A program made the position numbers and the translations under genes. From the NCBI RefSeq assembly GCF_016908325.1, contig NZ_JAFBDR010000020.1, positions 1 through 64,000 on the forward strand: DNA of 64,000 nucleotides, written 5' to 3'. The notes below the pieces were generated by a model. It was not told where the DNA came from and made no database searches. It was given only the letters and a program-made list of their open reading frames with translations. The stretch's first letter is position 1, and every line of letters begins with the position of its first letter. The stretch comes from Aquibacillus albus. Its GTDB lineage: Bacteria; Bacillota; Bacilli; Bacillales; Amphibacillaceae. Positions 16,348 through 25,780 of the stretch are shown here, piece by piece.

Positions 16348-17370
16348 ATGACAATAAAATATGGAATTATTGGTGCAGGACGTATGGGATCTCATCACGC
16401 TAATCAACTTATGCAGATGAGTGAAGCTTATATAGTAGCAGTTTGTGATAGTGATGAGAAAATAGCAAATAATCTTGGTAATCGAACCAATGCCAAGGTT
16501 TATACAGATTATCATAAGATGCTAGAGGAAGAGTCCTTAGATGCTGTATATTTATGTACACCCGTGAGAGGTAGACTTGAGCAAGTTGAAGCCATCACTT
16601 CAAAAAAAGTGAACTTATATATAGAGAAACCCTTAGCTGTTAGCATTGAAGAAGGAGAAAAGATTCAGACATTAGTAAGAAAATCAGGGATATTTTGTAC
16701 GGTTGGTTTTCAATGGAGATCCATGGATATTGTTAAAAAAGCTAAAGAAGTAATCGGTGATGATCCTATTTCTCTAATAACAGGTAGATACTATTGGACT
16801 GTACCTCTCGTCAAATGGATTCAGCAAAGACATCTGGGTGGTGGTCAAGTATTTGACCAAAATATTCATATGGTAGACCTAGCTATTTACTTTGCTGGAG
16901 AAGTTGACCATCTATATTCTGTATTTACACAGAAGGTAACGACAAAAGAAATGGAAAATTGGGATGGTTATAGCAGTACTGTTTCATTTAAAAATAATAC
17001 AGTTGGTAATTTCTACTCAACATATGGCCTATACCCAGAAATTGATGAAAAACCATTTTTAGATATTATTCAAAAAAATCGTTTGGTTCGTATAACAGAA
17101 GGTCAATTGATTATTAAAACACCTGGTAAAGAAGAAAAGCTTATGAATGAGGACAGGATTGCTGGAATTAACTATGACTTTCATCAAGCACTTTTGAAAA
17201 AGGATAAATCTTATATATTAGCGTCAATTGAAGATGGTTTTCATACATTAAAAGTTGTATTAGGAGCTAATTGCTCAGCTGTACAAAATAAAATAATTGA
17301 TATAGCCGATCTAAATAGTTTTGGCCTAGAAGACTTAAAAAAATTGAATGTAAAGGAGAATGTGAAATGA
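16348..17370 (+). CDS. Gfo/Idh/MocA family NAD(P)-dependent oxidoreductase
   Basis: A 340-residue dehydrogenase. The N-terminal Rossmann fold carries GAGRMG (residues 9-14), DAVYLCTP, and the family signature YIEKPLAV near residue 95. The C-terminal alpha/beta domain includes GGGQVFDQNIHMVDLA, where the DxxxH-like residues line the active site. The family oxidises or reduces sugars and cyclitols at a ring carbon. AAAGGAGAG precedes the ATG, and the gene overlaps the next one by an ATGA junction (17367-17370), so these are translationally coupled. With the neighbouring isomerase and glycosidase it likely processes the imported sugar. Confidence 0.88.
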   Translation: MTIKYGIIGAGRMGSHHANQLMQMSEAYIVAVCDSDEKIANNLGNRTNAKVYTDYHKMLEEESLDAVYLCTPVRGRLEQVEAITSKKVNLYIEKPLAVSIEEGEKIQTLVRKSGIFCTVGFQWRSMDIVKKAKEVIGDDPISLITGRYYWTVPLVKWIQQRHLGGGQVFDQNIHMVDLAIYFAGEVDHLYSVFTQKVTTKEMENWDGYSSTVSFKNNTVGNFYSTYGLYPEIDEKPFLDIIQKNRLVRITEGQLIIKTPGKEEKLMNEDRIAGINYDFHQALLKKDKSYILASIEDGFHTLKVVLGANCSAVQNKIIDIADLNSFGLEDLKKLNVKENVK

Positions 17371-18353
17371 GTACATTAAAAACATCATATAAAGATAAAT
17401 GGAGTGCAGCCCCACTTTTTAACCCAGAGGATGGAAAGGTTGTTTGTTCACCAACTGGAGAGGGTGTTGGGTATTGGGTTGGGGCACCTACTATTATGTT
17501 TGATGATAAGGATAGCACGTTTTATTTATATTATAGAGTAAGACAGCCAAGAGGATTCGGTGATGACGAAAGAGGGTTTGAAGTAAGGATAGCACGTAGT
17601 TTAGATGGTGAAAATTTCCAGGATGCATGGAGCGTCCATAAGAAAGAGTTAAATTCAAGTTCGATTGAACGTTCAGCACTCGTAAAAATTAATGACAATT
17701 TGTATCGTTTATATATTAGTTATGTTGACCCGGAGGATAGTAGGTGGAGGATTGATGTTATAGAATCAAAAACTCCTGATTCATTTGATGTTAAAAAGAG
17801 ACAAAAAGTACTAACTGCAGCTGACCTTGCTGTAGAAGGGGTTAAAGACCCCTATGTAATAAATGTAAATGATAAGTATTATATGTATTTTGTTTTTGCC
17901 AAGGGCTTAGAAGATGCAGAAGATACTGATATGCATAAAACTGGAGATGTTCATAATACTGGTCTAGCTGTTGCACCAACTGGTTTAGCTATAAGTGAAG
18001 ATGGAATTAATTTTAAATGGATAGATACAGTTCTGCCTGTTGGCATGGATGGATGGGATAAATATCAATCTAGATTAACAACTATAATTCCTTATAATAA
18101 TGCTTATACAGTATTGTGGGATGGAAGTGTTGGAGTAGAGCAAAATTATGAGGAAAAAGGGGCGGTAGCTATTACTTATGATTTAAGAACATTTGCTAAA
18201 GTCAACTATAATGAACCACTTTTAGAAACAAGTTCTAAGAAAGCAGTACGTTATGTAGATGCATTAGTTTTAGATGGATATATATGGTACTATTACGAAT
18301 ATACAAGGGATGATGGAGCTCATGAACTAAGGTTATATAAAACAAAAATATAA
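17367..18353 (+). CDS. Five-bladed beta-propeller glycosidase-like protein (GH43/GH32-like)
   Basis: A 328-residue cytosolic protein without a signal peptide. It shows repeats typical of five-bladed propeller glycosidases: YWVGAPTIMFDDKDSTFYLY, IERSALVKINDNLYRLYISY, VKDPYVINVNDKYYMYFV and VRYVDALVLDGYIWYYYEY. Acidic residues recur at blade starts as in GH43, GH32 and GH130. No single family can be fixed by eye. Overlap with the dehydrogenase gene shows tight coupling. Location inside the cell suggests it cleaves an imported disaccharide or glycoside, or processes one by phosphorolysis. Confidence 0.75.
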   Translation: MSTLKTSYKDKWSAAPLFNPEDGKVVCSPTGEGVGYWVGAPTIMFDDKDSTFYLYYRVRQPRGFGDDERGFEVRIARSLDGENFQDAWSVHKKELNSSSIERSALVKINDNLYRLYISYVDPEDSRWRIDVIESKTPDSFDVKKRQKVLTAADLAVEGVKDPYVINVNDKYYMYFVFAKGLEDAEDTDMHKTGDVHNTGLAVAPTGLAISEDGINFKWIDTVLPVGMDGWDKYQSRLTTIIPYNNAYTVLWDGSVGVEQNYEEKGAVAITYDLRTFAKVNYNEPLLETSSKKAVRYVDALVLDGYIWYYYEYTRDDGAHELRLYKTKI

Positions 18354-18356
18354 AAG

Positions 18357-18388
18357 GTTATGCCCTAGTTCTATACTAGGGCATAACT
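18357..18388 (+). terminator. Stem-loop after the catabolic operon
   Basis: TTATGCCCTAG pairs with CTAGGGCATAA around a 7-nt loop. It has no T run, so it may act as a weak terminator or an mRNA end-stabiliser before the ROK gene. Confidence 0.55.
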
Positions 18389-18413
18389 AATATTTAAGTT
18401 AGGAGAAGTGACA

Positions 18414-19559
18414 GTGAGTAGAATTGGTCAGAACTATTCTAGAGTAAAGCAAAATAATAAATTGCTAATATTACAAACATTATTAAGAAATAACATGATG
18501 TCTAGGCAACAAATTGCAAATAAAACAAAGTTAACTCCAGCTACTATTACTAATATAGTGGGTGAATTAATTGAGGAAGGATTATTAATTGAAATAGGGG
18601 ACCTACCTGATCAAAAACCACGTGCAGGTAGAAAATCTGTTGCTGTTGACTTTAACCCCAATACCATTTATGTAATTGGATTGCATATTCGGACAGATAG
18701 AATAGAACTTGCCATTGTTAATTTAAAAGGTCAAGTCATTGCAGATAATACAGTAAAATTTCCTGAGAATACAGATATACAAGGTTTCTTGGATTTAGTA
18801 TCTAAATTAATTAAAGAAATAATAGATCAAAACCCTACTATTAATATTATGGCTATTGGAATTGGATCTGTAGGACTAATTAATTATAAAGATGGAATTA
18901 TTTTAAATATCCATCATTTAGGGTGGGAAAATCTTGATATATCAACATTTATTTCTGAAAAATTCAAGTTACCTGTTTATGTAGATAACAACGCGAGAGC
19001 AATGACGTTAGCTGAAAGAATGTATGGAAATAACAAAAAACTTGAAAATTTCTTATTTGTATTTATTGGTCATGGAATAGGTGCTGGTTTAGTAATTAAT
19101 GATGATGTATTTAGAGGCGGAGTAACAGGTGCGGGTGAACTTGGTCATATGTCTTTAGTGCCTAATGGAGAACCTTGTTGGTGTGGAAATAAAGGTTGTT
19201 TAGAAAGGTACGCTTCTGAATCATTCATTCTAAAAGAGCTAAAATTATCCTCTATTAATGAATTTATCCAGTTAATCAATAATAAGGACCCTAATGCTTT
19301 TCATTTATTAGAAACTGTAGGAAAAAGAATTTCAATTGTACTCACTTCTTTTATAAATATGTTTCATGTTGATAAAATAATTGTTGGTGGAAATTTAGTA
19401 CAAAAGAATAATGAATTAATACAAGAGCTTGAAAAAATAAATCAATATTCCTTTTTAGCTCGTAAAGAGGAAGTGCAAATTGAAGTTTCTATTCTTGGTG
19501 AATATATAGGAGTAGTAGGTGCTGCAAGTTTAGCTTTATATAATCATGTGTTTCAATGA
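18414..19559 (+). CDS. ROK family transcriptional repressor (NagC/XylR-like)
   Basis: Residues 1-75 form a winged helix-turn-helix (MSRQQIANKTKLTPATITNI, EEGLLIEIG). The rest is a ROK sugar-binding fold with VFIGHGIGAGLVI, GAGELGHMSLV and the zinc-binding signature CWCGNKGCLE. GTG 18414 is preferred to GTG 18408 because AGGAG at 18401-18405 then has normal spacing of 8 nt. It probably represses the sugar operon in the absence of the inducing sugar; AT-rich dyads after both upstream promoters are candidate sites. The C-terminal part lacks no obvious conserved residue, so it may also bind ATP like kinases of this fold. Confidence 0.9.
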   Translation: MSRIGQNYSRVKQNNKLLILQTLLRNNMMSRQQIANKTKLTPATITNIVGELIEEGLLIEIGDLPDQKPRAGRKSVAVDFNPNTIYVIGLHIRTDRIELAIVNLKGQVIADNTVKFPENTDIQGFLDLVSKLIKEIIDQNPTINIMAIGIGSVGLINYKDGIILNIHHLGWENLDISTFISEKFKLPVYVDNNARAMTLAERMYGNNKKLENFLFVFIGHGIGAGLVINDDVFRGGVTGAGELGHMSLVPNGEPCWCGNKGCLERYASESFILKELKLSSINEFIQLINNKDPNAFHLLETVGKRISIVLTSFINMFHVDKIIVGGNLVQKNNELIQELEKINQYSFLARKEEVQIEVSILGEYIGVVGAASLALYNHVFQ

Positions 19560-19592
19560 TATATCTATTGGGGGAAAAGGAGTGGAAGTTCA

Positions 19593-20282
19593 GTGCAAAC
19601 AAATGGGACTGTAGGATTTTTTTATACGTTTTCGGAATGGATAATGCGGTTATCATTCATCAATTTAATATGGATAGTTTTTAACTTCCCCATTGTATAT
19701 TTAGTTATTACTTTGTATGTAGCAAAAGATCTAGAATCTTTGCTTACATTAGGTATTTCTATTGTAGTGTTAATACCTTTTATCCTTTTCCCCTCTACTT
19801 TAGCAATGTTTGCAGAAATGCGCAAAATAATCATGAAACAAAATAATTCATCTACAATTAAGTCATTTTGGAAGTCTTATAGAGAGAATTATAAAACCAG
19901 CGTTCTATGTGGCAGTTTATTATTAATAGTATGGATTATTTTTGTTATCGATTATTATTATTTTGTATTTCAAGTAAATGAATTATTTAAATATGTATTT
20001 TTTTTCTTACTCATTTATTTGGTTGCGTTTACACTACATGTCATTTCATATAATATTCATTTCAAAACTAAGTTGATTAATTCGTTTAAAAAGGTTGTAT
20101 TCATAACGTTTGGATACCCCTTCTTAAGTTTTGGTATAGCAATTTTTACATTTTTACTAGTATATATAAGTTTTAATGTTTATACATTTTTTATTCTGTT
20201 CTTTATGGGTTCATTAATTTCTCTAGTTAGTTTTAGCTCATTTTATTGGTTATATATAAAAGTAGTAACTAAAAGTCAGTAA
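19593..20282 (+). CDS. DUF624 (YesL-like) membrane protein
   Basis: A 229-residue protein with about five strongly hydrophobic helices. The N-terminal segment FSEWIMRLSFINLIWIVFNF and the FPSTLAMFAEMRKI segment are characteristic of DUF624. Family members sit beside sugar ABC importers and polysaccharide enzymes in Bacillus; their molecular role is not established, though a role in transport assembly is often assumed. GTG 19593 is preceded by AAAAGGAG. It lies 33 nt after the ROK gene and is probably in the same operon. Confidence 0.85.
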   Translation: MQTNGTVGFFYTFSEWIMRLSFINLIWIVFNFPIVYLVITLYVAKDLESLLTLGISIVVLIPFILFPSTLAMFAEMRKIIMKQNNSSTIKSFWKSYRENYKTSVLCGSLLLIVWIIFVIDYYYFVFQVNELFKYVFFFLLIYLVAFTLHVISYNIHFKTKLINSFKKVVFITFGYPFLSFGIAIFTFLLVYISFNVYTFFILFFMGSLISLVSFSSFYWLYIKVVTKSQ

Positions 20283-20341
20283 CGTTCCTTTTTAAAATGT
20301 TTATTGTTCGTTTGAAAAGTGCTTACTAAGGGAGTGTGTAA

Positions 20342-21121
20342 ATGATATTAACATGTCATGAATCTTTAGTGCCAGGTAATAGTTACTTAGAAAAGTGTAA
20401 TAATTTGGCGGAAATTGGCTATTCCGGAATCGACTTGTTGGGTGATACTGTAATTAAACATATTAAAGATCTTGAACAAGCGACTATTGAAACAGAAATT
20501 AAGCCTACTGCTATATATTCAAGATTAGGTAACCACTGTTTACTAGATGATACAGTTGATGGTAGATTACAAGCCTTAAATACATTAAAACAAAGAATGG
20601 AGGTAGCTTCATTAGTTGGTGCTAAAGCGGTTATTTTTGTACCTATATTTGGAGTGGCGAGGATTCGGCCAGAAGCTGAGGAATTTGTTCTTATTACATT
20701 ACTTGATGAGATTGCTCAATGGGCAAAAGGATCAAAAGTTTCTTTAATTCTCGAACCTCTAAACAAAAAAGAGACAAATTTTGTCTATCAGCCTAAGGAA
20801 GCTGCTCGGATAGTTCAAGCTATTGATAGTCCGGTAGTAAAAACGATGGTAGATACTTATCATATGGAAATGGAAAATCAGGATCCTGTTGAGATGATTA
20901 AATCTGTTGATTCAAACATGGGGTTGGTTCATTTTTCAGATACGAACCGTTTATTACCAGGTAAAGGAAAGGTTAACTTTAATAGAATAGTAGATGCCTT
21001 ACAAATGATTGGCTACAATGGTCCAATAGGGTTAGAGTGTAAAGGACCAGTATCCGTATCAGAACTTGAAAATACAGCTAGTTTCTTGAATGGAATTTGG
21101 GCTAAAGCTGCCAATTATTAA
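20342..21121 (+). CDS. Sugar phosphate isomerase/epimerase, second TIM barrel
   Basis: A 259-residue protein of the xylose-isomerase-like superfamily. Metal ligands are seen in VSLILEPLNKKETNF (E), KTMVDTYHMEME (D, H), MGLVHFSDTNR (H) and GPIGLECKGPV (E). The pattern resembles hydroxypyruvate isomerase and tagatose 3-epimerase-like enzymes. AAGGGAG precedes ATG 20342. It shares little sequence with the first isomerase at 15559, so the locus uses two different barrel enzymes. It is the last enzyme of the ROK-DUF624 unit and likely acts late in the same sugar pathway. Confidence 0.82.
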   Translation: MILTCHESLVPGNSYLEKCNNLAEIGYSGIDLLGDTVIKHIKDLEQATIETEIKPTAIYSRLGNHCLLDDTVDGRLQALNTLKQRMEVASLVGAKAVIFVPIFGVARIRPEAEEFVLITLLDEIAQWAKGSKVSLILEPLNKKETNFVYQPKEAARIVQAIDSPVVKTMVDTYHMEMENQDPVEMIKSVDSNMGLVHFSDTNRLLPGKGKVNFNRIVDALQMIGYNGPIGLECKGPVSVSELENTASFLNGIWAKAANY

Positions 21122-21332
21122 TTCGTATTTAGGAATGAATTTTGTTGTATGAAAATGAGATAAAATAAGAGGTTACTTATCACATCGGTAATATTATATT
21201 AAATAAAACTAAATTTCAAAAAGTCCGACTTCCTAATTGAGTAACTATAAAAAGAATTTATACAATATATATATGTAGTATTTCACTAATTCCAGATAAA
21301 AGCCTTTAATATTTAATTTAAGGAGTATTTTA

Positions 21333-22202
21333 ATGATTTTATGGGCGTTACCTCTTGGGGTAGTAATAGGCGTTATGTCTGGTTTTTTTGGAGTTGGAGG
21401 TGGATTCCTTCTTACTCCTGTTTTGTTATTAGTTGGTTTTACACCGGTAGGAGCTATTACCATGAGTTTGCTTTACACCATAGCTACTTCTGTATCTGGA
21501 GCATGGGCACACTTTAAACTCGCAAATATTTATTGGAAGGGAGTTCTTCCTCTTTCCGTAAGCGGAGTAATTGGTACACAAATCGCTCGTCCGGCTGTTA
21601 TGTGGTTAGAAAGAATAGGATTTGATGAAATAGTTATCCCCGTACTTTATCTTGTTCTACTAGCTTATTTTGCTATTACTATGTTTACAAATAAAAAAAT
21701 TGAAACAAAAGAAGCACCAACTTCACCATTGAAGTGGAAATTTTTAATGATAGGAATGCTAGGAGGCTTTACGTCTGGAGCGTTAGGTGTTGGTGGAGGG
21801 TTTATCATGGTCCCGCTATTAATAACGATTGCTAAAATCCAACCAAAGTTGGCTGTAGGTACTTCTCTTATAAGTATCATTTTTATCGTAACCGCAGGTT
21901 TTCTCTCCTATGCATTTAGTACCAAGATTAACCTTGTTCTCGCTTCTTACCTTATTATTGGAGCAATTATTGGTACGCAACTAGGACCGAGATTTACAAG
22001 GCTCTATTCGAATAAACAGATCCAACTGTTATTAGGTGGATTATATGTCGTCACGTTTCTTAGTGTATTCCTAAAATTAGTGAACTTAACAATTGCAGGA
22101 TTAATTGTTTTATTGTTCTACGTTGGTGTACTAATCGTATTTTTTGGCATCCAGCAGGTAAAGCAAGCTCACAAAAAGAAAATGGTAGATGTTAATTCTT
22201 AG
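21333..22202 (+). CDS. TSUP family (TauE/SafE-like) membrane transporter
   Basis: A 289-residue protein with eight or so membrane helices and two inverted-repeat family motifs: SGFFGVGGGFLLTPVL near residue 14 and SGALGVGGGFIMVPLL near residue 145. TSUP proteins export sulfite, sulfoacetate or related small anions. AAGGAG at 21320 precedes ATG 21333. The 211-bp gap from the isomerase gene suggests a separate transcript. It could export a sulfonate product if the neighbouring locus degrades a sulfonated sugar such as sulfoquinovose, but no sulfonate-specific enzyme was recognised, so this is speculative. Confidence 0.85.
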   Translation: MILWALPLGVVIGVMSGFFGVGGGFLLTPVLLLVGFTPVGAITMSLLYTIATSVSGAWAHFKLANIYWKGVLPLSVSGVIGTQIARPAVMWLERIGFDEIVIPVLYLVLLAYFAITMFTNKKIETKEAPTSPLKWKFLMIGMLGGFTSGALGVGGGFIMVPLLITIAKIQPKLAVGTSLISIIFIVTAGFLSYAFSTKINLVLASYLIIGAIIGTQLGPRFTRLYSNKQIQLLLGGLYVVTFLSVFLKLVNLTIAGLIVLLFYVGVLIVFFGIQQVKQAHKKKMVDVNS

Positions 22203-22974
22203 GAAGATGGTACCTGTCAGATTATGGTGCATCACACTCGTAAATTGGTGAAGTTTTTCAAGGAGTGGGATATTCCCTTTGGGAGTTGCTGGTATTTATT
22301 TATCAGCAACTTCTTTTAGTTATGAGAAGTTCTTTTCATGATATTCTCTTTCCTTCCATTACTAGTGGTGAAAAAAACGGATCACCTTTTTGACCTAGTT
22401 CAAACTTTCCTAAGTGATTAGTGATTCAATGGAAGGCTTTGATTGTTCAGGAAGTATTCAAGTATAGTCAGTGACGTCCCGGAATTTGTCGAACAAGTGA
22501 ATCTCCCTATGACTACTCGTGAAACGGTGAATTTTGTCGAGAGATTAAAAAACAGGGAATTTTTTATTTTTGTTTATCTATAAGTATGCTGATTACGGCT
22601 ATAAGAATGTACCACTTCAGCCATGTTTCTTACTAGTGATTGTCACAAGGTTTACAACTTGTTGCAAAGGAGGTTAACGGTGGAGTAACGTCAAGTAAAT
22701 ACAAATTTCAACATTAAGGATTTTGAAAGATAAAATAGTCTAATTCCCTCCGCATTTGTTTCGAGGGGTCTAATAGAACTATTGAAAAAATAAAGGTAGA
22801 AGGATTTCGACAATCAAGGGTCGAATGTTGAAAATCATTAGTCTAATCAAAATAAAAACCTTTGATTAAACCCAAATGGAACCCCCTAGTACATTGTTTT
22901 TCATAATCCTTCCCCAATAAATAATAAACCAGGTTAGTTTAATTTTTTATGAAATCGTTAGAAATTACTTCTTC
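22203..22974. other. Repeat-containing gap
   Basis: It holds a degenerate GGTACCTGTC repeat start (22208), a hairpin (AGTTGCTG with CAGCAACT near 22287-22313) also seen at 41722-41752, the REP-like pair at 22463-22540, and no supported gene. Confidence 0.5.
22463..22492 (+). repeat. REP-like dispersed element, with second half-copy
   Basis: TATAGTCAGTGACGTCCC is followed by GGAATTTGTCGA. A half-copy ending GGTGAATTTTGTCGA follows at 22525-22540, so two repeat ends are in tandem. Confidence 0.75.
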
Positions 22975-24075
22975 TTATAAATAATCATCTTCTTCTACCT
23001 TTATCGGAATTAGAAGGTTCCTCAATTTAAGTTTCCAGGTACCATAATTAAAATCTTTTCCCTCTCTTAAATCTATAACACCCTTCTGTATATTAGACCA
23101 ATCCTCTATCAAACTACTTGGTATAGCGTCTTCTTTGTCCCTTATTTTCTTTAACGTTTCTAAATGCCTATTTATAAGTTCTTCATAGGTGACAGAGGTT
23201 GTTCCTTTTCTAAGTTTTCGTTTATATTGATGATGCACTCTCTGTAATTCGTTTAATCGATTAATTTGCTCTTTGAATAGGGGTAATCCAACGCTCATTT
23301 GAGAATAAATATCCTCAGGTATTTCTGTGTCTGCATATGATTCTAATGAACAATAGTTTATCCCTTTACTTATTAGTTCTTTGATTTCCCTTATACCTTC
23401 ATAACTTAGATCCCGAAGAGCGTTCCGTTTCTCCGTGTCTAGTGTGTTTAAAAACGATTCAATCTCAAGTCTTTCTTTCTCCCTCATTTCTTCTTCTTCT
23501 CTTTTTAATTGTGTTTGTCTTCTTTCTTCAAGTAATTTAAAGATACTAGTTAACTGTTTGTTTGAAAGAGGTAACCCTAATCTAATTTGTTTTAATAGAT
23601 TTTCCGGAATATTGATCCCTTCATATCCTTCAATTAAGGTCTCTTCTCCATCCCTAAACTTTACAAGTATTTCATCTCTTTCTTCATTTACCTTATAAAG
23701 TCCATTTTTAATAGCATTAATTATGTCAGCTGACAACCCTGTATAATTTTCAAAACATGTTTCACCTAACTTATATCTCTTATTTTCCGATGAATGAGTA
23801 ACGATATACTGAAAACGTAATGGTGTACCACATTCACACTTATAATAACGATTACCATAGCCACTATCTAAAATATCTTCTAATACCCAGTCTTCTATCC
23901 TGTCCTCAAGGTCTTTTATATCATTTCCTACAACTAACCCTTTTTTATTTGCTAATACCTCCAACCACTTATCCTTTTTACTTTGATTAACGAATTGGAT
24001 AATGTGCTGTCTTTGTTCGTCATTAAGGTTATTCATTAATTCCGCAACTTCTTTTTCAGTTAACAAACGCCCCAT
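22975..24075 (-). CDS. Unknown protein with Cys-cluster and coiled-coil region (DUF3895-like)
   Basis: A 366-residue cytosolic protein starting MGRLLTEKEVAELMNNLNDE, with GGTAGGTG on the minus strand before the ATG. Residues 70-115 include YYKCECGTPLRFQYIVTHSS and GETCFENYTGL, a likely zinc site. Residues 195-235 are a charged helix (QLKREEEEMREKERLEIESF). Two related LGLPLSNKQL and VGLPLFKEQI segments suggest an internal repeat. The layout resembles Bacillus proteins annotated DUF3895, but that link is from memory and not checked. It is monocistronic between repeat-bearing gaps, so it may be a horizontally acquired gene. Confidence 0.6.
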   Translation of the reverse strand: MGRLLTEKEVAELMNNLNDEQRQHIIQFVNQSKKDKWLEVLANKKGLVVGNDIKDLEDRIEDWVLEDILDSGYGNRYYKCECGTPLRFQYIVTHSSENKRYKLGETCFENYTGLSADIINAIKNGLYKVNEERDEILVKFRDGEETLIEGYEGINIPENLLKQIRLGLPLSNKQLTSIFKLLEERRQTQLKREEEEMREKERLEIESFLNTLDTEKRNALRDLSYEGIREIKELISKGINYCSLESYADTEIPEDIYSQMSVGLPLFKEQINRLNELQRVHHQYKRKLRKGTTSVTYEELINRHLETLKKIRDKEDAIPSSLIEDWSNIQKGVIDLREGKDFNYGTWKLKLRNLLIPIKVEEDDYL

Positions 24076-24249
24076 TTGTGCTCACCTACCTTTAATTTAT
24101 TGAATAAGTACCCTTAAGGAATATATAAACATTCTCGGGTCTATTAAGTCAGCCATGCGACCACTGTTTATTAAATCTAAAAGTTCAATTCTACCTAACT
24201 ATTCAATTAATACCTGAATTTTTCCTTCTCCTTTTCTACAAAAAAGAAA

Positions 24250-24282
24250 GGTATTGTCACAGTGACATCCCGGAATTTGTCG
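24250..24282 (+). repeat. REP-like dispersed element
   Basis: GGTATTGTCACAGTGAC is followed by ATCCCGGAATTTGTCGA. It is a near-consensus copy located about 50 bp from the 3' end of the DnaD-like pseudogene. Confidence 0.8.
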
Positions 24283-24330
24283 AACAGGTAGGTTGACGCA
24301 GCTGAAGGAGATCCCCCGTTGTTTCGGTCT

Positions 24331-25157
24331 TTATCCCAACTCCTTTTGCATGCAATAATCATTCAATAAATCAGCAACATCTACTTGTTGTTTTGCTAAG
24401 ACTGACCTTGTGGGTGAGGCTTTTTTGTTTTGCGTAAACCAGTCAGGGATGATTTCTTGCTTTTTAGCTTGATGTGGGCGTGGATGCTTTTGTTTTTTTT
24501 GTTTTTTAAAAGCGGATGCTTCTGCTTGTGCTTCTTCAATAGTTGCGATTCCTTTTTCGGACCATGACTGCAGGATACCTTTGACATAACTCCAGGAGGC
24601 TTTATTATGTTCAAGTGCTTTTTTCATTGCTTCGATTATTAAAACATCACCGAACTCAGACATCCACTTCTGAAGCTCAGCTTGTATGTATGGAGTAGGT
24701 TTTCCGAAGTTTTCTTGATAGAACACGAGCGCGCCAGTTGTTGTTGTCTTGTTTTGTTTATGTTTTGTCTTTTCTTTTCTTGTTTATTTAATGGGGCAGT
24801 AGTTTGGTCCATACGTTGGTTCGTTGTCTCGGTCGTAGTCTGGTTCGCACTGTCGTCTGTACTGTGGTCCAATATGGACGACAAGCTTGTTAGTTGATAA
24901 ATAGGTGCTTGATTGCCACCCCTTGATTGAACAGAAATATATCCTTTTTGCTGCAGCTCTTCTCTTGCTCGCTTTAAAGAGCTTTCCTTTAGACCAGTTT
25001 TTACCCGTAGGACGGATGCTGCGACTGTAAATTGCTTCTTCCAGCCTGCTTTATTATTAATATGGATCAAGGCATACCATAAGATGCCAGCTGATGGGGA
25101 TACAGGATTGGTTTCGATTTGGTTTTAAAATGCATTGATTTCTTTGATATAGTTCAT
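24331..25157 (-). pseudogene. DnaD-like replication protein, nonsense and frameshift mutations
   Basis: GGAGG before ATG 25157 (minus strand) begins MNYIKEINAF and then TAA at 25125-25127, where relatives would have a coding triplet. The frame resumes NQIETNPVSPSAGILWYALI, then a winged-helix part (KTGLKESSLKRAREELQQKG). After a Q/T/N-rich linker the frame changes near 24725-24760, and the DnaD C-terminal domain follows: FYQENFGKPTPYIQAELQKW, KASWSYVKGILQSWSEKG. Such proteins act in phage or chromosomal replication initiation. It lies just downstream of comK on the same strand. A 45-bp piece is repeated at 11872-11919. Confidence 0.75.
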
Positions 25158-25196
25158 GGAGGACTTCCTTTCGAGTCTTATTGGGAATGGTGTTTT

Positions 25197-25688
25197 TCAC
25201 ACAAAAATAGAATGACTAGAAGAAGATAGCATAGTGATACATTCAGCGGTTCGATACATTTGCTTGATTAATCGGTAATAGGATTCATTCATTGCTAGAT
25301 TTTGACCATTTTTGAATGTAATGGTGGCACGGTGATGGGTTTTCTTAGAAGAAGGATGCGGCTTAATCGAAGCAATGTGGTGATAAAACAGCCATTGGCA
25401 GTTGAAGTTAGTCGGAGAATGCGTCGGAAAGGCGTAGATGTTTTTCTCTAGCAGGATGGGAATCGGCACTTTCTTTCTCGAATTCGTTAAGTACATCAAC
25501 GAAGCACGGCAGCCTTCATAGGAGGAACCGGCTTTTAAACAGGCCATTTTAATAATTTCCAGCGGCGTCTGTCGAACGAATAAACGCTGATCCGCTTCCA
25601 TGACAATCGTATCGTACTCCACCTGTCTGGAAGGAAGTAATGCGATTGTTTTTTCGTTTACGTCATACGTGGGTAAAATGTTTGGCAT
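25197..25688 (-). CDS. comK: ComK competence transcription factor
   Basis: ATG 25688 is chosen because AAAAAGGAG lies just upstream on the minus strand; a longer frame to 25829 adds 47 residues unlike ComK. The 163-residue protein starts MPNILPTYDVNEKTIALLPS. It contains GSSYEGCRASLMYLTNSRKK, KVPIPILLEKNIYAFPTHSP, CQWLFYHHI and FKNGQNLAMNESYYRLIKQM, all aligning with ComK. ComK activates DNA-uptake genes by binding AT-boxes. It is shorter than the B. subtilis protein (192 residues) at the C-terminus. A broken comK copy lies at 11933-12074, so this window has one intact and one dead version, as well as a broken comM. Confidence 0.88.
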   Translation of the reverse strand: MPNILPTYDVNEKTIALLPSRQVEYDTIVMEADQRLFVRQTPLEIIKMACLKAGSSYEGCRASLMYLTNSRKKVPIPILLEKNIYAFPTHSPTNFNCQWLFYHHIASIKPHPSSKKTHHRATITFKNGQNLAMNESYYRLIKQMYRTAECITMLSSSSHSIFV

Positions 25689-25780
25689 AGTGGGGACACT
25701 CCTTTTTGGGGTTATTTGATTGTTAGATTGGCTAGTTTTTGGCAGGTGGATAGAGAAAACTAGGAGAGAGGTGCTATTAA

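Noticed and set aside
21333-22202. Assignment of the neighbouring sugar locus to sulfoquinovose breakdown because of the TSUP exporter
   Set aside because: No sulfoquinovosidase, SQ dioxygenase or sulfo-specific enzyme was recognised, so the link is only proximity.
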